Both the position numbers and the translations under genes were made by a program. Positions 59,542 to 64,000 of a DNA stretch of 64,000 bases are shown here, in pieces. The notes beneath the pieces were generated by a model. The model had not been told where the DNA came from. It ran no database searches and saw only the letters and a list, made by a program, of their open reading frames with translations. Source of the DNA: Clostridium facile (GTDB lineage: Bacteria; Bacillota; Clostridia; Oscillospirales; Ruminococcaceae); the NCBI RefSeq assembly GCF_014297275.1, contig NZ_JACOQK010000001.1, forward strand, positions 310,001 to 374,000, given 5' to 3'. Position 1 is the stretch's first letter, and the number at the start of each line of letters is the position of its first letter.

Positions 59542-61710
59542 ATGAAAAACGTGACAAATGAAAGACAGAATAACGATTTAAAGGTAATGAATAAAAATAC
59601 GAAAGTTCTAAGAAAAAAGAGATTGGAACATTGGAAAGTAATAGCACTCTATCTTTTTTTCTATGATGTAATTGTTATTAATTTATCCTATTTTTTAGGG
59701 CTTTGGTTGCGATTTGATCTAAGTTATTCTCTTATTCCAGATATATATCTATCTTCATTTTTAAAATTTGCACCATTCTACACTATATTTACAGTAATTA
59801 TATTTTTTTGTCTTCATCTATATAACAGTTTATGGCGCTTTGCCAGCTTTAGTGAATTAAACCGTATTTTACTCGCATCTGGTATTACTACTTTGTTTCA
59901 GATAATTGGCATTACTGTTTTTCTATGCAGAATGCCAATCTCCTATTATGTTTTTGGTGCAGTAATCCAATTTTGTTTTGTTACAGCGGTAAGGTTTATC
60001 TATCGTTATATTACTTTGGAAAGGGCACGTAGGGCAAAAAATTTACGGGCTGTTCACAATGCCATGATTATAGGGGCTGGTGCCGCAGGTCAGGTTATTC
60101 TGAAAGAATTAAAAGTTTCAAACGATGCATCCGCAAGGCCATTGTGTGTGATAGATGATAACTCCAATAAATGGGGTAGAATAATAGAAGGGATTCCCAT
60201 TGTAGGAGGAAGAGAAAGTATTCTGGAATCGATTGAGAAGTATCATATTGACCAGATTTTGTTTGCCATCCCAACAGCTTCTGCCGAAGAGAAAAGAGAT
60301 ATTTTAAATATCTGTAAAGAAACAAATTGTGAATTAATGACTTTGCCAGGAATCTACCAACTGGCAAATGGTGAAGTATCTTTAAATAAGATGAAACCAG
60401 TGGTAGTGGAGGATTTGCTGGGACGGGAAACAATTCAAGTGAATATGGAAGAAATATTCCAATATTTAAAAGATAAAACGATCCTTGTAACCGGTGGCGG
60501 AGGTTCTATTGGAAGTGAACTATGTAGGCAGATTGCTGCCCATGAACCGGAACAGCTTATTATTTTTGATATTTATGAAAACAATGCTTATGAGATAGAA
60601 CAGGAGTTAAGAAGAAACTATCCCGAACTAAATTTAGTGGTATTAATTGGATCTGTTAGGGATAGCAGAAGGATTAATTGGGTTTTTGAACATTATAAGC
60701 CGGATATTGTGTACCATGCTGCTGCCCATAAGCATGTTCCCTTGATGGAGACAAGCCCTAATGAGGCGATTAAAAACAATGTAGTAGGTACCTATAAGAC
60801 AGCATACGCAGCCTTAAAGTATGGAACGAAACGGTTTGTTTTAATTAGTACTGACAAAGCGGTAAATCCAACGAATATTATGGGGGCTAGTAAGCGGATT
60901 TGTGAAATGGTAATCCAGAGTATGGACGCCATTAGTAAAGAAGGAAGGATAGATTTACTTCCTTTTCTTCATGACCATATAGATAAAAATAGAAATGGTC
61001 AAATTGTTAGCGATCCAATGGACCATGTAACGATAGACAGTATAGAAAAAGTAGACTCTAGTGTACAGATTGAGAGTGTAAAAAATAAAGTTAGATCAGG
61101 GACACAGTTTGTTGCAGTCCGATTTGGAAATGTATTGGGCAGTAACGGCTCTGTTATTCCATTGTTTAAAAAACAGATTGAAGCAGGTGGTCCGGTAACA
61201 GTAACACACCCTGATATTATTAGATATTTTATGACCATTCCAGAAGCTGTCAGCCTTGTATTACAGGCAGGAGTTTATGCATGGGGTGGAGAAATTTTTG
61301 TGCTTGATATGGGAGCGCCAGTAAAAATTGATACTTTAGCTAGGAATTTGATTAAATTGTCCGGTTACCAACCTGATGTGGACATTAAAATTGAATATAC
61401 AGGATTGCGACCAGGAGAGAAGCTTTATGAGGAAAAACTTATGGCGGAAGAAGGTATCAAGAAAACGGATAATGAGCTGATACATATTGGAAAACCTATC
61501 CCTTTTGATACGGTGGATTTCCTGAGAAAGCTGGAAAGACTGGCAAAAGCAAGTTATCAAAACTCTGATGATATTGTTCCAATGGTAGAAGAAATTGTGC
61601 CGACTTTCCATCCAGTAGGAAAACAAGCGAAAAATGATTGCAACACACAAACATTGAAAATAGAAATTAAAAAATTGGATCAGAAAAAATCTTTGGCAAT
61701 AAAAGTATAG
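59542..61710 (+). CDS. Membrane-bound CapD/FlaA1/PglF-type nucleotide-sugar 4,6-dehydratase
   Basis: About 722 residues. Four TM helices (about 20-150) are followed by a first Rossmann-like domain (MIIGAGAAGQVIL), then an extended SDR domain with TGGGGSIGSELCRQI, IVYHAAAHKHVPLME, ISTDKAVNPTNIMGASKR and FVAVRFGNVLGSNGSVIP, ending with GLRPGEKLYEE. Relatives convert UDP-GlcNAc to 4-keto-6-deoxy sugars for capsule or glycoprotein glycans. An acidic, variable stretch of about 45 residues (HDHIDKNRNGQIVSDPMDH and on) is inserted between the SKR helix and the FVAVRFGN strand. AGAGGAA before the ATG at 59542 favours it over GTG 59524. Confidence 0.92.
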   Translation: MKNVTNERQNNDLKVMNKNTKVLRKKRLEHWKVIALYLFFYDVIVINLSYFLGLWLRFDLSYSLIPDIYLSSFLKFAPFYTIFTVIIFFCLHLYNSLWRFASFSELNRILLASGITTLFQIIGITVFLCRMPISYYVFGAVIQFCFVTAVRFIYRYITLERARRAKNLRAVHNAMIIGAGAAGQVILKELKVSNDASARPLCVIDDNSNKWGRIIEGIPIVGGRESILESIEKYHIDQILFAIPTASAEEKRDILNICKETNCELMTLPGIYQLANGEVSLNKMKPVVVEDLLGRETIQVNMEEIFQYLKDKTILVTGGGGSIGSELCRQIAAHEPEQLIIFDIYENNAYEIEQELRRNYPELNLVVLIGSVRDSRRINWVFEHYKPDIVYHAAAHKHVPLMETSPNEAIKNNVVGTYKTAYAALKYGTKRFVLISTDKAVNPTNIMGASKRICEMVIQSMDAISKEGRIDLLPFLHDHIDKNRNGQIVSDPMDHVTIDSIEKVDSSVQIESVKNKVRSGTQFVAVRFGNVLGSNGSVIPLFKKQIEAGGPVTVTHPDIIRYFMTIPEAVSLVLQAGVYAWGGEIFVLDMGAPVKIDTLARNLIKLSGYQPDVDIKIEYTGLRPGEKLYEEKLMAEEGIKKTDNELIHIGKPIPFDTVDFLRKLERLAKASYQNSDDIVPMVEEIVPTFHPVGKQAKNDCNTQTLKIEIKKLDQKKSLAIKV

Positions 61711-61922
61711 ATATAAAAAATTGGGGCAAATTTAATTGTTTTAAGAAAGAATGTAAAAATTTTAATGGACGTTGGAATGACATGAAGTAAATGAAATGAA
61801 AAGTTCCTTTATGGTTTTTATGATAATTCAGTGTCTATTGTTTATAAGAAGCATAGAGAGAAATAGTGCTTTATCTAGATGACAAAAGACAATAGGTACT
61901 ATATTAAGGAGATATAAGTACT
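61711..61922. other. Intergenic gap within capsule operon
   Basis: 212 bp of AT-rich sequence without a gene or clear terminator. AAGGAG near 61906-61911 serves the next gene. Confidence 0.5.
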
Positions 61923-63155
61923 ATGAACAATAAAGAAAACAGCACATTAAAACGAAATATAAGCTTTAGTCCGCCTGATGTAGGACATATGGAGGCGGAA
62001 GAAGTTGCAAAAGCAATTTGTTCTGGTTGGATTACAACTGGTCCCCGTACAAAACAACTTGAGAAAAAAATTGCTAAATGGATTGGTGTAGAAAAATGTG
62101 CCTGTCTTAATAGTCAAACTGCTTGTGGTGAGACAGCTTTACGCCTTCTTGATATTGGTCCTGGTGATGAAGTTATCACTTGTGCTTATACATATACAGC
62201 ATCTGCTTCTGTCATAGCCCATGTAGGTGCAAAAATTATTTTGGTAGATTGTCAGCCAGAATCTTTCTCAATTGATTATGATGCAGTTGAGAATGCTATT
62301 ACAGAGAATACGAAAGCAATTATTCCAATTGATCTTGGTGGTATTCCATGTGACTACGACAGACTTTTTGAAATTGTAGAAAAGAAAAAAAATCTTTTTC
62401 ATCCGTCGAATGACATTCAAGAATCTCTCGGTCGTATAGCTATCTGTGCTGATACAGCCCATGCGTTTGGGTCATCTTGGCATGGAAAGATGGTTGGAGC
62501 GATAGCTGATTTTAGTTCCTTTTCATTTCATGCAGTAAAAAATTTTACCACAGCAGAAGGTGGAGCATTAACTTGGAATACGATTCCTGGTATTTCTAAT
62601 GAGGAAATTTATCACAGGATTCAACTGTTATCTCTACACGGACAAAGCAAGGATGCTCTGGCTAAAACTCAACTTGGTGCTTGGGAGTATGACATTGTAG
62701 AGTTAGGTTATAAATGCAATATGACTGATATCACAGCTGCTGTTGGATTAGTTCAGTTTCAGCGTTATCCGAAATTATTGGCAAAGAGACGAGCAATTAA
62801 TGAGGCGTATGATTTGGCGTTTAAACCATTGGGAATTCAGGTTATGAATCATTATACTGACCAATATACAAGCAGCGGCCACTTGTATCCGGTTCGAATT
62901 TTTGGGATTAATGATGCACAGCGTCGAGAGATTATTGTAAAAATGGCAGAAAAAGGTATTGCTTGTAACGTTCATTATAAACCACTTCCCATGCACACAG
63001 CATACCGGAATTTAGGTTTTGATATCAAAGATTTTCCAAACAGCTATAAACGGTACGAGAATTTAATTACACTTCCAAACCATACACTTATGGAACAAGA
63101 AGATGTAGAGTATGTAATTGACAAGTTTACTGAAATTATAAAAGAATATATATAA
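61923..63155 (+). CDS. DegT/DnrJ/EryC1/StrS-family aminotransferase
   Basis: 410 residues, a PLP-dependent sugar aminotransferase. N-terminal SGWITTGPRTKQLEKKI, LNSQTACGETALRLL, CAYTYTASASVI and the catalytic lysine in SFHAVKNFTTAEGGAL (about residue 206) are all in family position. C-terminal NVHYKPLPMHTAYR is typical. It is likely to aminate a 4-keto sugar, possibly the product of the dehydratase upstream, for capsule building blocks. AAGGAG lies 11 bases before the ATG. Confidence 0.92.
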   Translation: MNNKENSTLKRNISFSPPDVGHMEAEEVAKAICSGWITTGPRTKQLEKKIAKWIGVEKCACLNSQTACGETALRLLDIGPGDEVITCAYTYTASASVIAHVGAKIILVDCQPESFSIDYDAVENAITENTKAIIPIDLGGIPCDYDRLFEIVEKKKNLFHPSNDIQESLGRIAICADTAHAFGSSWHGKMVGAIADFSSFSFHAVKNFTTAEGGALTWNTIPGISNEEIYHRIQLLSLHGQSKDALAKTQLGAWEYDIVELGYKCNMTDITAAVGLVQFQRYPKLLAKRRAINEAYDLAFKPLGIQVMNHYTDQYTSSGHLYPVRIFGINDAQRREIIVKMAEKGIACNVHYKPLPMHTAYRNLGFDIKDFPNSYKRYENLITLPNHTLMEQEDVEYVIDKFTEIIKEYI

Positions 63156-63173
63156 ACATTGAGGGCTGTTGTA

Positions 63174-64000
63174 ATGAAAAAGATTTTAATCATAGGGGCT
63201 GGTTTCTTACAAGCTTATGTTATAAAAAAAGCAAGAGAATTAGGATATTTTACACTTGCTGTAGACGCTGACGAAAACGCAATAGGTTTTCAATATGCAG
63301 ATAAATATGCTGTTATAAACATTGTCGATGAAGAAACTTGTTTAGAATATGCTAGAAAAGAACAGATAGATGGTGTTTTAACAGCAGCAACTGATTATGG
63401 TGTCCTTACTGCGAGTTATATAGCACAACAAATGGGGCTCCCTGGATTAAAGTATGATATTGCAAAAAAAATAAAAAACAAATATGAGACTAGAAAGTGT
63501 TTATTTGAAAACCATGTGGATGATACAGAACAAGCATTTTTAGTGGATTGTAATACTAACTTAACGGAACTTTCCACTCATATTTCATATCCTGTAATGG
63601 TTAAGCCATGCGACGGCTCTGGAAGTAGAGGAGCCTCTAAGGTTGAATGTATGAAAGATTTTGTAAAAGCCTGTGAACTTGCAATGAATTCATCGATCTC
63701 ACATAGAGCAGAAATTGAATCTTTTATTGATGGAAAAGAGTATGGGGCAGAAAGTTTAGTAATTGATGGAAATATACATGTTTTGGCAGTGATGCAAAAA
63801 TGGATGACAGATCCTCCATATTATGCGGAACTTGGCCATGCGATACCGACTGATTTAACACCAGAGATGGAAAAACGCGTTAAGTTATGCGTAAAAAATG
63901 CGATTCAAGCCCTTGGAATTAATTCCGGTTCTGTGAATATGGATTTGTTGATTACCACTGAAGATAAAATTCACATTGTTGATATTGGAGCACGTATGGG
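63174..64000 (+). CDS. ATP-grasp family ligase/carboxylate-amine ligase (3' partial)
   Basis: The frame starts at ATG 63174, 18 bp after the aminotransferase stop, and runs off the window (275 codons seen). The N-terminal preATP-grasp Rossmann-like part reads MKKILIIGAGFLQAYVIKKA and LAVDADENAIGFQYAD. The ATP-grasp core has YPVMVKPCDGSGSRGASKV (ATP-binding Lys and glycine-rich loop), IESFIDGKEYGAESL and, near the cut, VNMDLLITTEDKIHIVDIGARMG with the metal-binding Asp. Resembles carbamoyl-phosphate synthase-like or PurK/D-Ala ligase relatives found in capsule loci that attach amino acids to sugars; the substrate is unknown. Confidence 0.88.
   Translation, partial: MKKILIIGAGFLQAYVIKKARELGYFTLAVDADENAIGFQYADKYAVINIVDEETCLEYARKEQIDGVLTAATDYGVLTASYIAQQMGLPGLKYDIAKKIKNKYETRKCLFENHVDDTEQAFLVDCNTNLTELSTHISYPVMVKPCDGSGSRGASKVECMKDFVKACELAMNSSISHRAEIESFIDGKEYGAESLVIDGNIHVLAVMQKWMTDPPYYAELGHAIPTDLTPEMEKRVKLCVKNAIQALGINSGSVNMDLLITTEDKIHIVDIGARM

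Noticed and set aside
1..64000. CRISPR array
   Set aside because: No regularly spaced short direct repeats were seen; the long repeats present are gene-sized and coding.

Overview
The window looks like the chromosome of a low-GC, anaerobic, gut-type Firmicute, probably a clostridial (Oscillospiraceae/Ruminococcaceae-like) commensal. This is inferred from the AT-rich sequence, strong sigma-A promoters and SD sequences, a bifunctional AdhE under apparent Rex control, a glmS ribozyme, FIVAR-type surface proteins and a BY-kinase capsule operon. I ran no search, so the taxon is a guess.

Region 1 (1-20.4 kb) is a cluster of very large secreted, wall-anchored alpha-L-rhamnosidases: GH78 (1-4415, 5' end outside the window), GH106 (5694-9515), a second GH106 in opposite orientation (10143-13964) and GH78 (16423-20385). 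Three of the four have a divergent AraC-type regulator next to the promoter (4490-5527, 14131-15146, 15193-16251). The two GH106 genes form the arms of a nearly 4 kb inverted repeat. Its 503 bp loop holds a mosaic AraC fragment and a probable IS200-type end. The 3' modules (three FIVAR repeats, anchor, 3' UTR, terminator) are copied almost unchanged between GH78 and GH106 genes.

Region 2 (20.6-32.9 kb) is ordinary housekeeping: a zinc-ribbon membrane protein, an aspartate aminotransferase, pyrE, mntP, tgt, adhE with two Rex boxes, a small cupin, trmB, and a glmS ribozyme followed by glmS.

Region 3 (33-43.7 kb) starts with a decayed IS200/IS605 tnpA. Two further GH106/AraC pairs follow: GH106 at 33988-37287, broken by one TAG, with AraC at 37487-38425; and GH106 at 38531-42427 with AraC at 42655-43668.

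Region 4 (43.7-49.2 kb) holds a lysophospholipase-like hydrolase, an orphan amino-acid-binding lipoprotein, an 800 bp stretch with little in it, a csoR-copZ-asnS operon and a gamma-carbonic-anhydrase-like protein. A 1939-residue GH78 with discoidin and Ig-like modules follows (49740-55559).

Region 5 (55.9-64 kb) is the start of a capsule/exopolysaccharide locus: tyrosine recombinase, a short intergenic segment, Wzz/YveK, BY-kinase, PHP phosphatase, CapD-type dehydratase, DegT aminotransferase and an ATP-grasp enzyme cut by the window end. The segment between recombinase and first capsule gene carries a sigma-A-like promoter between 26 bp inverted repeats, one of which overlaps the recombinase stop codon. 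This has the architecture of an invertible, phase-variable capsule promoter and is the most interesting single find.

Overall the window suggests a cell whose surface is diversified in several ways: one regulator per rhamnosidase, gene conversion among the rhamnosidases, a slippery T8 tract and a nonsense codon that may switch individual units off, and a recombinase-controlled capsule.
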